A stretch of 64,000 nt of DNA, from NCBI GenBank assembly GCA_030248215.1, contig JASANG010002792.1, forward strand, positions 310,001 to 374,000. The letters are read 5' to 3'. The notes under the pieces were generated by a model. It had not been told where the DNA came from. It did no database searches and saw only the letters and a program-made list of their open reading frames with translations. This DNA is from Enoplolaimus lenunculus (lineage: Eukaryota; Nematoda; Enoplea; Enoplida; Thoracostomopsidae). Below, piece by piece: positions 23,631-35,645 of this stretch (position 1 is its first letter; each line of letters starts with the position of its first letter). Both the position numbers and the translations under genes were made by a program.

Positions 23631-23984
23631 TTATTTTTTACTGCAAAAATCAGTGTCCGTTTCCTTTTGGGTTTATGTTATAGAATGACCGGAAATTCCG
23701 CTATTTTATGCTTTAAATTAATAAGAAATCACGTGTATATATCTTATAGTTTTTCATTACAGATATGCTACAATTGTACTCTATGTGATATATTCATTGT
23801 GAAATTTATCCAAAATCTTAAAAAATTTTGGTGCATTCGATATTTCAGTTTTTTGTTTCCATTGTTTTGATCACTATCCGCTTCCGTTATATATTTCTAT
23901 GTGAACACTGTGCCTAAATTGCAGTTTAATCCAGCCACTGGTCCACAATATAACAAGGTTCACGAAGTTTTCCGAAAACCATGC

Positions 23985-24140
23985 AGTCTTAACCCCGTTA
24001 GAATTACGTCAAAATTCACCAAAAGCCGTGCAATCCTAACCCCGTTAGAATGACACGAAATTCCTGCCAAACTAACCCCGTTAGAATGGCTTTCTCCGGT
24101 TTAAGAACAGTGAAAGTAACTCCGTCAGAATCGCTAAACT
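23985..24140. repeat. Diverged tandem repeat with TAACCCCGTTAGAAT core
   Basis: Four copies of TAACCCCGTTAGAAT (the last reads AACTCCGTCAGAAT) at about 23991, 24039, 24075 and 24118, spaced 36-48 bp. No coding frame. Confidence 0.75.
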
Positions 24141-25484
24141 TTTCCCCAAACTCCGAAATTCCCCAAGTCTCCGTTACTCCATAAGTCCTGGTATTAAAAT
24201 TCTGACCAATCCGCGCTATGCGCTATCCAAAACAACTTAATCCCTTAGTTTCCTTCACATGTCCGCCTCAGTGGCAGTCTTGACATTCCAATCACTCCAC
24301 TTACTAAACGAAAATAACCTCCAATTCCACAAAAAGTCGGCAAACTTGTCGTAAAACCAAGTGTGAAAATACGCTGCAACTTCAACATAAAACTAATCTG
24401 TTAATGGATTCGGTCCTGGCTACCTCTCTGGGCGTCTCTACCTAATTTGCATACTTCGACCGACACCCACAACTGGTGTCCGTCTATTCAGCAAATAGGC
24501 TTAAACAACCCCAACAATAAACAATAACAACAATCGAGACCATAAGGTGCTGGCTGACATAGCCAGGTTATGTCCTTTCGCATTCCAAACCACTTATCAA
24601 ATGTTAAAACGGATAGTGATCGAAATAACAGAAACGGAACCGAAAATCGAAAACGGATAATGAATTATAAAAGTTGCAAAGATGTTTTTTGTTGCCAATT
24701 GCCAACATATTTGAGACGTACAAATATTCACCTTGCTTCCCAAAATATCAAGAAAAATATCAGATCCACCGAAATGTTTAAAATTATTTATGAATTTGGT
24801 AATTTTTATTTCATACGGAAAATTTGCCGCATAACTGTACTGAAACATTGCGAGATATATACGTGATTTATATAACTAATTTTGAGCTTAAAAATAACGG
24901 AATGTCTGGCATTTCTATAACAGAAACGAATACCAATTTTTACCGCAAACGCATATCCGATTACACCCTGAATATTTTAATACGAAGATATTGTTGTTAA
25001 GCAAATTAAATGATATTTTAACTGCCTTGTTTTTCTTCGCCTCCTTGTTAAGCGACATATGCTGACATAGGTTTCAATTTTTTACCTCCCATACACTCAA
25101 TTGTCATGAATAAGAATTTGTATTTAAAAAATTCAGTTGTCAATTACGACAGCTTATGGTACAACATTTGAGGACTGCTGGTTGTATACCCAGCCATGGG
25201 GTCACCGTGGTTTTGCGTGGACTTGCAATCAGGTTAAAAATGCGCGATATCTGTTTTTGGTAATCTTTGAGTCCGTTTGTGTTTTCGAGATAGCGACGAT
25301 TCCGTTTATGTGTTTGTTCATAATTGTTTGGAAATGACTAAAGTCCGTCAGCTAGTTAGCTCAAAGGCTTCAAACTTCTATTTCAAACAACAAAATTCAT
25401 CTCAATTCGTATGAAAATGTAGGATGAATCCGCTATTTTATCTGCAGTATTTTAGAAAGTCGGAAATGTAGATCCCAAGGTCAA

Positions 25485-25815
25485 CAAATTTTGCCGAAGC
25501 TGCAGATGAAGCCGAATATCAAGCAAAATTAGGTAATAAAAACGGTGTTTTTGTCGCTAATTTTATCAATAATCCGCACAGTGTATGTTGCTAAAACTTG
25601 TGTTTTAAGTTTTTTAAGGAATCTCTAAAATTAGACGCTACAAAATTGCCCCAAAGTTACAACAAGCGCGTTGAAAAACGCACTTTTTGCAAAAAAACAC
25701 GAAAAATGTCACTACGGAAATAACCCAGGATTCTGGCAAAAATTCTACTGGAACCAGAAGTCGATTTTCTGCCGTCGCCTTACCCGGAAGCAAACCTCCG
25801 CTCATACCCTTTATT
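25485..25815. mobile_element. GCCGGAGCCGGAGG-type repeat, copy 3
   Basis: Most diverged of the three copies: GCCGAAGCTGCAGATGAAGC at the left, GGCAAAAATTCTACTGGAAC at the right. Confidence 0.55.
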
Positions 25816-26071
25816 GCCAGAAACAATCAATTATAGCGTGACACGCTATATTTTTCGTTTCACTTATTTTGATCAAGTATCCGTTTCTCTTATAATAACA
25901 ATTCGTTCACATGCATTGCCTCCAATTAAAACAATAATTGCACTCAGATTATGAGTAAAAAGTGAATATTCATTTTAACGTTTCGACTTTTCATTCAAAA
26001 TTTCAAACAAAAAGCAAAATTTCAAACAAAAAGCGGAAGTCAAGCCCTTAAAAATCGTTTTTTGTCTTGTA

Positions 26072-29000
26072 TCATTTACTTTCACAACATGTACGAGCAC
26101 AAGCTGTTTCAGCGTTTTTCCAATTGCACAAAGTAATTGATGGTAAAGACATTACTACATTTGAACAGTATTCTGGAAATTGATCTTCTATATTTGAACA
26201 ATCTGTTGCGGTTATTGTGCGTTGTTTAATTTCTAGTGACGTTACTAGCGTTTCATTGGCAGTTGTTGCAGTTTCAGCTAAAATTCATTAATGTAGCACA
26301 TATTATATGCAACCCAGTTATTACTAGCATTAGTGCACTAGCTTTAGCAACAACAGGATCTTGTAAAGTAATACTCGAAGTAAAAATTTAGATCACAAAA
26401 GTGAGAAAAAAGGTAGATTGATTCTATGCCGAAACCAGATATTTTAAAAAATTCCTAAAAAGGATTGGTTTAAGTCTAAAAGTATTTGTGACGGAAACTA
26501 AGAATAAAACAGCGTGAGGTAAACAGCGCATTTCCTGCCGAAACCGTATTATTGGTTATTCTGCTTCCCAGTTAAATAGCAGTGAATTTTTATGTGTGTT
26601 GTAAAAAACCGCTAAAATAATATGTTTTAGCTCGCGTGCAGTAAATAACGAATAGGTACAACTTATTTAGCGTAAGAAACTGCATACACAAGACTCAGAT
26701 TTCTTGGTTTATTGTATGCCATTTAAGTGCACGCAATCATGCATTGACCCAAGCATTGACATATAACTTAGAAATGTGCCCTGGTCAACATTTGTTTGCT
26801 TTGACAAAGGCGCAGCGGCAGACCAAACAAAACGATAATTTCAAGCTGACAAATTTACATCAGTTAAGAATTTGCTCAAAAAATACCTGCTGGATATTGA
26901 TTTGTAACTTCGTCAGTGTTGTCAAATCGCTGTTCGCTGTTAACAACGGTTTGATCTGTTGAAAAGTTTCCAAGAGAAAGTGCCGACAGCGATTGACTTG
27001 AATAATTGAGCAGTAGAGGAAACGTAATGTTATGCGTTGCTGTAGCGATTTCTGTTACGTCAACAGACCCAATAATTTCAGAACCGTTGCTGCGCGCATA
27101 GTGTGGCGTATCGGTGATGTTCGCTGAAGATTGGTTTTTAAAATTGAAATTTTTATAATTTATATTTAATTCGAACGCCAAAGCTGAGTTGTTTTCGAAG
27201 CCGGATGTATTTAATAAACGCACTAAATTGTTAACTTTATTCAAATCGAGGACTAAACTGTTAGTCGCATCTAGGGTTTCGTTTTCGTTGTCGATTTCAG
27301 AATACATAATCGTTTCATTGTAAAAGTTTTCGAATTCAAAAATATTTAAATTCGTCTCTGGTTCAATATTAATTGAAGTATCATTCTCAAATTCGGTTGT
27401 TGAATTTAACCCTGTCAAGACAGTTGTATTAAGATATTCTGTGTGGTTATGTTTTGTTTTCCATTCTGGAATGAATTTTGTTTCATTTGTCTCGGCAGCG
27501 GTTGCCGGATTCGTTTCAGTTTTGCTACTGATTTCTTTTGGCAAAGGTCTATTGTGAATTAGTAATTCGGTGTTTTTGTCATGCTGCGTAATATCACTTT
27601 TTATGACTGCATTTAACTGGTCTGACGATTCGATTAATTCGTGTGTTAATGTATTATTTGTGTTGTTCGTTTCTGTGGCTGCTGGTTCGCTATAATTTTG
27701 CAAAGTTACCAATTCTAACAGAGTTGAGCGAGTAAAGTTTTGAATTGTGTTTGCGTTTGTAATATTTTCTAATGATTCAAGCTGATCAACAGTTGATGTA
27801 TTTTTCAGTTCGTTTCCATCGGGTTCTGTCTGATTTTCAAATACATTAGTGCTATTTTTGATGTTTGCGGTTGTGTTAGAATTTCTGCTAAAAAAGTCAT
27901 CAGTTTGAGGGCTGCTGGTGACGGTGAGGGTCTCCGAGGTAGTGTAATTTTCGTAGCCAAATTGCAACGCTGTGATCAATTCCTCCAAGTCTTCCTTGTC
28001 GAAACCAACTTCAACTTTGTTATCGTTTTCTGTTTTTAAGTTAAAAACTGCTTCTGATAACATTTCGTCAGCATTTTCCATATTATTGTCGTGAACAAAG
28101 TCGGCAGGCTTTTTAAACGAAGGCTTCAAATTGTGAAGTGGTTCGGGTTTGTTGTTCGAAGCAAATGTATCTACTGGGAGTATATTTTCTTCACCACTCC
28201 CTAGTTCATCATTATCGTCGTCGTCATCATCATCATCATCATCATCATCGTTATTGTCCAGTGCTAAAATTAAGTATTTGTAAAACTATTTTGTAAATCA
28301 AAATGCTTCACATCAAACTTAAAGAAACATGTAGAAATTTCGGCATTGCCTTGCAGATGAACCAGAAAACATCATGTTGAAGGAATACTAAACCCGTGCA
28401 TATACAGTGTAAATTGAAAACAGTTGTCTGTCTGTGCTAAATTTTGTATTCCAGTGCCTCGTGCTCAATCATTCAAATATGGATTTACAATAGACCCTCC
28501 CCCTCGTTTAAAAATTCTGGCTAACACCTATGACAACTCAATGATTAGTTTAGCTAACCTTGCACAGCTGCTTCCACATCTAGCACATCGTCGTGTTCTC
28601 CTGACCCACTATTAACAATTTCTGATCCATCGGATTCTTGTTCATCCAAAACGAACGCTAAAATAAGAACACTCTAGCGTAGTTTCATAGCATAAATTTC
28701 AAAATGACAGGCAGTCACAATAACAAGTTGACCTTATCATTCAAGGAAGGACTATATATACTATGCATTTAGCTAACACCATAAACCATCCTTGCTTTAA
28801 ATTGAAAATATCAGTGTGTGTATAACCAGAGATCCAGTTCCTGGCAAAAAATCAATCTCCAGCTCCATCAAAAGACCAAGTTTAAAAATAATTATTTAAC
28901 AACATTTTATAGATTATTGTTAAAAACTATTAATAAAAGTTCAATTTCAATCTCCGTGTCAAGTCTTTCAAGTCCGATTACATCCTGGTATAAATGCACC

Positions 29001-32000
29001 ATTTTTCTAATTTACAAATATAATATTCGTTTAATTTAAATAGAAAACAGTTTTCAACCTTGCACATTGACTGCGGTGAAATTGCTATCCACACGACGCG
29101 ACTTATCGTTAAAGCTAGAGCGCTCGCCTGCGGTTGTATTTGTAGACTGATCTTCATTGATAGTGTAGTTGTTTCCTAAACAAAAATTTCGATTTCTACA
29201 CATATTCTAATTTACCTTGACTGTACAGTTTTTCTATTAGAACGGACTGTTAATTTTAATTTCCATACCGCTATTATTTAAAAATGTTTTTTTCAGTTGC
29301 CTTATTTGTTACTTCTGCTACAGTAGCATATTTATATTCAAAAGGTCTTGGTGAGAGATTGATTTCGTGCAAGATGAAATCTAAAGTTTTCTATAACACA
29401 GCAAATTTGTCACTTTTATCGGCGACGTATCATTCGCTTATTTTGTCAGCTTCGCAGCCTAAAACTGTACAATTTTACTCTGTGAGTTATTGCTTTTCAG
29501 ACATATTGCTTGACTTCGTTTGAATCCATCCGTGCCTTACATTTTCTAGTTCATTTTAGATCCGGAATAAGAGCAAAAAAGTATTCATTACAAAGGTCAT
29601 GTTCTCAAAGCACGTATCACCAGTTAGCGATATGTTATTAAACGAACGATCCACGGCAGTTGCGGATCTCAAAACTTGCGCAAAAATAAGGCAAACCAAA
29701 TGAGAAAAATGTGCTGATCTTCGAAGCTCATCATTCGTTGATTCGAAAGTTACAAGAACTATTGCCAAATTGTCATCGGTGCTGCACATATTTGATTAAA
29801 TATGGGCATACAAACTGAAAGATGCTCGCCTGAGCGTATTACCTTTTGAAAATAAAACATTTTTGAGCACAGACAAATGATGTTCCAGTACTGCGGTTTG
29901 ATCTGCGGACACTGTTGTAGCATTTATTTTCGTAGTTGTGTAGCTGTGAATTAACTGATCGAACATCTCAGTGGCGTTAATGGCGTAATCAGTTGAATTT
30001 GATTCAGCGCGATCAACAGATGAAGTATTTATCAAATGCTTCGAATCTTTTGAATTAGACAGAAAAAATAGCAGTATTGTGATTATTTAACAGGCAACAT
30101 GCATATGGACTTTGGCCGATATAGATCAGGAGCGGAACGTGTTTCTGTGCGACTGCAATACTGTAAGCTAAAACTTTAGACTAACTTTTTTCCTTAGGCT
30201 TACACACAAAATAAATTGTCTTGAAATTTCATGACTCTACTTTATTAAAGTTTTAAGACATAAATGTCTTGTATATCAGACATTAATAGCCTTAAACAAA
30301 CCAGAAATTTGTTTCTTAAATGGTGAAAACATAAATTACTCAATATTCAAGAAATTTCTGTTGCCAATTTATAAGACACAAGCTTCTTTCTTTCAAGAAA
30401 TAGTTTTGTTTTATTCAAGAATTAATTTCTGATTTTAATGTATGGATAAAAAGTTGTTCTGTTTACATTCTTAAAACGGTGTATAAATAATCGAATTTCG
30501 CAGATATTTCGGCTTGAACTCAGGCTCCCCCACATCTAAGTTTACGTCCTGGACGTATCTTAGGTTGTAAATGGGTTGAGATTTAGGCCCCAGTTTTGGA
30601 GTCGGTTTTCTTATATTTCAGAAATATTTGTCTTATATTTCAGAAATATTTGTCTTATATTTCAGAAATATATTTGTTGATCGTTCATAATACAAAGTCT
30701 TAAATTTAGGACATTTATGTGTGAAAACTTTAGACCAATACTTCTGAAAAATTTAAGCATTAAAATTCTTGAATTTAAGACACATGTCTTGAGCTTGTAT
30801 CAAGACATAATGTCTCAAATTTCAGACAATATTCCTTGAATACAAGACAATTTGTTTTGTGTGTAGGCTTATGTTTATGTTTAGGCTTAGGCTTAAGTTC
30901 ATTCTGATGCTTAAGCTAAGCCTATTGCTCATATATACACTACTGTTATTGTCCTATTCTATACATTAGCCAAGACTTGTAAGTTAAGTATATTTTGTAA
31001 GTTACCGCTTTATAGATTCTTTTTTGCAACAGACACTGCCACATCTGATTTGTAGATGTCGTTGTCCTAAGTGCAGTTTACGCATGACAAGCATCGGTCC
31101 AAACCAAGGGTGAACTTTTAATTTGGCCTACCAGGCTGTCTGGTAGGCCGATTAGAAGATGAGCAACTCAAAAAAAATTATTAAAAACATTCTAGTTTTA
31201 TGTCATAATTAGTTTAAATCGTAAGTAGTAGGCCGGATTATATCAAAATGCCTGGACCGATTTTAATATCAGTTCACTGTTCAGCCATGCCCAAAACAGC
31301 ACGTGTTGTGAGTATGCAGGTGTATCTAGCCGCCTAACTCAGCCAGTATTTCAGTTCAAGAGGGTATCACCAAATGTAAAAAAATCTTTAGCCTCTAGAG
31401 TATTCAGAATGTTAATCCACGGTCTGTTAAAACAACTTTTGTCTTGTGTCGAGAAGTTTGGGGGGATATATCTCCTTCTATTCTTCGCTTTGTATACGCC
31501 TCTAACAAAATGCCAAATTGTTTATCTGCCAACCTAAACCCGAAGCGAATATAAGATTTGCCGGGAACCAATTTCAATCCTCTGACGCTCCATGGTAGAT
31601 ATGCTGCTAACCACTGAACTGCACTATGTGAATGTGGTAGTTTGGTTGCTTGGCTTTGAAGGCGCTTTTTATCATCACTTACCAAGCCACTTTCTTGGAA
31701 AAGGTGTGTTATCCAACAAGAATTTGACAAATCTTTTGAGAGGACTTTGTGGAAATAAAACCTGTGGAATTAATATGCTGTCGACATTAGGTTTGTATGG
31801 CTGTACCGGTCGGTTACGTCTTCTATCTTCAGTACCTGTACATTAAATTTGAATTGTTTTCATTTCGCAACATATATTTAAATATAGAGCATTTGAACAT
31901 TCATGTACAACTCGACAAAAGGTTGATGCGCGAGCTTGAGGGTGTTCCCACGTCTTGTATTGTTGCACTGCGCAATGCGCATATGCGTAATAGTTACATT

Positions 32001-32763
32001 ACATTTACACTGAGTGAGTGTTATATATCCAGTTTTTTGTAACATTATACAATAGTGACCCAAATAAGAGAGGTATAATATGAGAAGGTCTCCGTCTCCA
32101 TCAATAGAAGCCTGTATCCCTAATAAGAATCGTTAAGCGGACCTAGTGATAAACCCTAATCAGGGCTGGAGCAGCCACCCCCATACAACCCATTTGGGAG
32201 GCCCACGACCTAACCGGTTGAAACAAAAACCGCTTAAGTTTTAAAATGCGTCTGGCTTCTCGCTCACTTCGAGCGCGAGTTTGGGGTCCCCCACTCTGGA
32301 ATTTAGGTGGAGCCCCACCTCTGCCTGCTCCGGTACTGACCCTAATTAAAGTCCTGCAGCGCATAAACTAAGGGACCAAATAAAGTTGAGTTTCAGACTT
32401 TAAAGCGAAGGAGCCCGTCTTTAAAAAGGCTCCGTAAGCGGATTGAGTCCCTAAACCCTAAAACTTCAAAAAAATGTCAAGTATCTCTAACTGTAGTGCA
32501 TAAATTATTGTAGGACCAAATAAAGATGAGTTTGAAACGTTAAAGCATACTTGCATTTAAAAGTACATTCCTAAGTATAACCTGCCTTGTGAGTAGGATC
32601 AACTTACGTGACATGGCGTGATCAATCTGTGGTTGAAGACGCACTTCTAGCAATTCCAAGCTGTCGCTTTCCAAGTCCGGATAAACTGTTTCAGAATTGT
32701 TAGAAAACAGCCTGGCCTGGGTTGATTTCCAACTTCCTTTGCCATTATCAAGTATATTGAGAC
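26072..32763 (-). CDS. Secreted N-glycosylation-rich protein with C-terminal ShK-like module, 5' end unresolved
   Basis: Minus-strand exons: 32763-32608, 30046-29843, 29175-29059, 28657-28559, 28263-26887, 26277-26072. Each internal exon starts with two bases of a split codon and ends with one, so all internal introns are phase 1. Most acceptors are TTTCAG or TTTTAG; the one at 30047 (AAAAG) is weak. The large exon begins with an acidic run of eight consecutive Asp, then about 450 residues with more than 20 N-X-S/T sequons and almost no cysteine: a mucin-like extracellular stretch. The last exon ends with DCSNIEDQFPEYC, LCNWKNAETACARTCC and a stop. The six cysteines and the CARTC motif resemble the ShK fold, though C5 and C6 are adjacent. 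ShK modules occur as toxins and as parts of ordinary secreted enzymes and cuticle proteins; no function is claimed. No signal peptide exon was found. A possible extra exon at 33108-33072 (ATG TTG AAG..., sequon NYS, GTAAGT donor) fits in phase. Confidence 0.7.
28815..28990. mobile_element. Degraded hAT-like element in an intron
   Basis: AGATCCAGTTCCTGGC plus AAAAAATCAATCTCCAGCTCC resembles the end of the 2831-3800 element. The other edge, TCCGATTACATCCTGG, is the mirrored terminus. Much eroded. Confidence 0.5.
29590..29790. mobile_element. TATTCTSAAATGTG-ended element copy
   Basis: In reverse complement it aligns with 59157-59369: GTGCAGCACCGATGAC, GATGAGCTTCGAAGATCAGC and ACATTTTTCTCATTTGG find counterparts in the same order. 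It lies in an intron of the ShK-like gene. Confidence 0.6.
30110..30975. mobile_element. GGCC/TTAGGC-type hAT-like element carrying a nested element
   Basis: The left end GGCCGATATAGATCAGGAGC and right end CCTATTCTATACATTAGCC match family termini. The TTAGGC core is interrupted at 30203-30863. Flanking GACTT remains of the target duplication on both sides. It lies in an intron of the ShK-like gene. Confidence 0.75.
30203..30863. mobile_element. TA-flanked inverted-repeat element, 661 bp
   Basis: The termini CACACAAAATAAATTGTCTTG and CAAGACAATTTGTTTTGTGTG are inverted repeats with one mismatch, flanked by TA on both sides (30201-30202, 30864-30865). Removing it with one TA restores CCTTAGGCTTAGGCTTATG in the host element. 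The interior repeats TATTTCAGAAATATTTGTCT three times. No transposase. Confidence 0.87.
31404..31740 (-). mobile_element. Possible second tRNA-derived SINE
   Basis: On the minus strand GTTCAGTGGTTAGCAGCATA resembles a tRNA D-arm (A box), and TTGGTTCCCGGC lies about 40 bases later where a T-arm (B box) would be. The remaining 200 bp have no match elsewhere in the window, so it is a single, weakly supported copy. Confidence 0.4.
32046..32590. mobile_element. Mariner-like (CTGTAGTGACCC) element fragment
   Basis: GTGACCCAAATAAGAG at the left, then AATAAGAATCGTTAAGCGGA, GGACCAAATAAAG twice and AGTACATTCCTAAGTATAAC, all as in 55620-56063. The right terminus is missing and ends 18 bases from a ShK-gene exon. 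A hAT-like element (32161-32338) is inserted in it. Confidence 0.72.
32161..32338. mobile_element. hAT-like element with perfect 8-bp target duplication, nested
   Basis: 178 bp from CAGGGCTGGAGCAGCC to CTGCTCCGGTACTG, flanked by ACCCTAAT at 32153-32160 and 32339-32346. GC-rich compared with its surroundings. A different family from the CAGGGTGC type. Confidence 0.85.
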
Positions 32764-33627
32764 CTGAAACATAAATGATATCTGCATAGAACACATGAAG
32801 TTTCGCAAGTCACAAAACGTAAGATTTGTAATACATGGTTAATGGTATATTTGTATGCATCTGGTAACATCTTTCATTAAATGTTTGTGGTGCTGTGCAA
32901 CACATGGATCCAAACGAATTATATATGTTAAGACTCGTTTTCATGTTATGAAATGCAAAAATTGTATCATTATATCACCAAGAAAATTTCTGAGGGCGAA
33001 AAATTGTAAGGTATATACAAATTGATTTTTGATTGGTTGTTCAGGTTTGACTGTATTCAAGAGAACTTACTTGCACTGTAATTATTTGCCTTCAACATAT
33101 TTGCCAACTATTAATTAAACAAAGTATGAGGTGAAGGATTACAGAAACGCAATTTGATTGGCTAATCAAAACCACAGAAATAAAAACAACATTATTCACA
33201 TAACGTTACATTCGATTAAACGTTACGCCACACGCTCACACAACTTCGTTTGTGTACTACCTAAATAAACCTTGGTTAATTTATAATTTGCAAATACGGT
33301 GAAGGTAAATAATTATTGTGCATGTCAGGTTTCTCAAGCACAGTCAAGCCAGAACAGCCAATCAAACACCGTTTGCATTCCAGCAATTGTTTGGTCTATA
33401 CAATTCTCCAATCAAAAGCAGTTTCTATTTCAGTAGTTGTTTGGGAAGCCCCGAACAGCTGTTGTTTAGGGCGTCCAGTTGCCAAATATGGCAAATAGCT
33501 GTATGGGGCACGGCATATCGGTAAAACTCAAAATCAGTAAAAATGAATTTCGCCTAGTATCGAAATTCGATAGGCATAGCGTACGAGAATGGATATCTAA
33601 CCAGTCCTGTGTTAAAGCCAACACCAA

Positions 33628-33805
33628 ACCAGGCCCGTTAACCAGCTCACCTTCCTAGGAGGAGCTAAAAAACTTTCTTGAGGGGCATACAAAGGTTTTC
33701 GTTGGCTTACAGGCAAGGTTGAAAACTTTCTGAGGGGGGCAAAAAATTTTCAAGGGGGGGGCGAGCCCTCCCCCGGCCCTTCCCTTGGCTACGGGTCCGC
33801 AACCA
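33628..33805. mobile_element. GGCCCGTAGCC-type inverted-repeat element
   Basis: Begins AGGCCCGTTAACCAGCTCACC and ends CCCTTGGCTACGGGTCC. The centre has runs of G and AAAATTTTC blocks. Relatives are at 38400-38570, 44705-44812, 45885-46000, 46143-46312, 47150-47195, 48348-48505 and 57350-57470. Confidence 0.75.
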
Positions 33806-35289
33806 ACAACAATACCTGATGCGGAACCAGAAAATCCGCATTTGAGTAATATGCAAAGAGAGCTGTAAACTGTTATAATCGGTTTCATGATTGAACGAAC
33901 GTTGGACTTTCACTATTAAAGCCACAGAGCGCTTAGCTCGGACTGTGTAAAAATAGATATTTACTATAATACATTACATCAGGAATTACAATAGCGCAAT
34001 GCTGACAACGAGCTTCTGCAATAGATTCGAAAATGTCTGAAAATCACAAAACCATAATAATAAACACTTTTTACAGGGAATTTTAAAAAAATAGGTTTTC
34101 TAGCGATAGATCTTTATTCGGGCAAACAGATTTTGCCAACAAATTGGACAATATACAACTGAGCACAGGATGACCACGGATTTGAGTTGAGATTGAGGCA
34201 GATGTGCCTTATCCAACTTTCACTATTACATGCGTACACCCGGTGACATTTGAGGGGCTAGTGTCATGGACATTGAAGCCAATAAAAAGTATCTATACGT
34301 ACTGCTTGTGAACGTATTAAACATTTAAAAACTAAAAGTGTAAATCTTGACTGTAGATTGAAAAAATGTCCAAATTCCAATTCATATGACCCTGTTATCT
34401 TTTGTTAAAAATCGCAAAAATTTGTTTGAGAAAGTCGCAAAAATTTGCTGCAGTATCTTCACGTTTTACTTCAATGTCATTCTAGGCGGCTAATTGATAG
34501 CAAAAACAAATTTTAAAACACTGTCTGGTGTTTGCCGACAATTAGCCGCATAGAATGACAGTGGAATAAAAGTCGTGTTTATTGACAAAGAATAAAAATT
34601 TGTTGCGAACCATGAAGCGAGTTTTGAGAAAAATTGAAAGAAAGAATATTTGATGAGTTACAAACATTATTGGTTTAAAACGTAAAACATTCTTTCGTAT
34701 AGGTAGAATTTTCACACAACGATGCGTACTGTTTGCGCATTGTTCTTGCGGATCGGCATATTTTGTTTGAACTGGATTTTTTGAAGTTTTTAAATAGCCA
34801 CCGCAGTCTAAATATTCACCGAAATTTTTTTAAAAATTTGTCGTTTTTGCTTTTATTGGCGTAAACGAGAACGCCGTGTGTTTACAGGGCTGCTTGTATA
34901 TATTGAGGACTTTGAATCGCACAGATTATGATACATACGAACATTTGATATTTTCCTTTATATAATTTAGTTAACTTGACCACTATCTATATATTAAAGC
35001 TGGATCGCCCCACACACGTATTTTGGGCAGCGTTCCAGCAATGTCCCAATGTGCAAATTAATAGAAGTTTGCAAAGACATAAAACGGTTGTTTCAATTTT
35101 CTTAGTAAACTATTGGTTAGATGTTTTGTGGTTTGTTCTATTAGACATTGATAGGATATTTTTATGTTGTCTTTAGCTATGTTCAAGTTGCGAAGTGTAT
35201 ATATTTTCCGCTACAGAGTGGAATACCGGGTTCAGTCTTTCCCTTATTAGGGATGCATGCAGTACCGAACCAATGACCCCGTATACATT

Positions 35290-35645
35290 AAAATGATAAT
35301 TTAGTTGTTTGAGTTGTCACTTAAGCTTCACAGCCTACTCTTTAAAAGTTTAAACTAACTTGATTTAAGCTTAAAGCTAATCCAGCGGTATTAAACTAAG
35401 TTTCTTGAATAACTGAACCAACGGGTAGGTTTACGCTTAAACTAATTTAAAATCTTACGTATTTTTAGTTTAAGCTAAACTGAGTGAACTCTTTGACACA
35501 CATAATTTCTCGGCTGCACGTGTTACTTAGTCTAAAAATAAGTTTACTTAAACTCGCGTTAAACTTAGAAATACGTTCGTTTAAGTAAAACTTAAAATTC
35601 TAGTTTAGTTAGTCCGTCCAGCCATTTAAGTTTTACTTAAACTGA
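35290..35645. repeat. Palindrome-rich AGTTTAAACTTAA tract
   Basis: At least ten variants of AGTTTAAGCTAAACT and TTAAGTTTTACTTAAACT occur in both orientations in 350 bp, so the single strand could fold in many ways. No clear termini or flanking duplication. Nothing else is recognised between 33806 and 37984, apart from a fragment of a mariner-like end near 35220. Confidence 0.55.

Noticed and set aside
29621-29674. Possible 54-bp exon of the ShK-like gene with fitting phases and an NIS sequon
   Set aside because: The surrounding 200 bp are a copy of a dispersed element also found at 59157-59369, and the acceptor (GCGCAAG) is poor.
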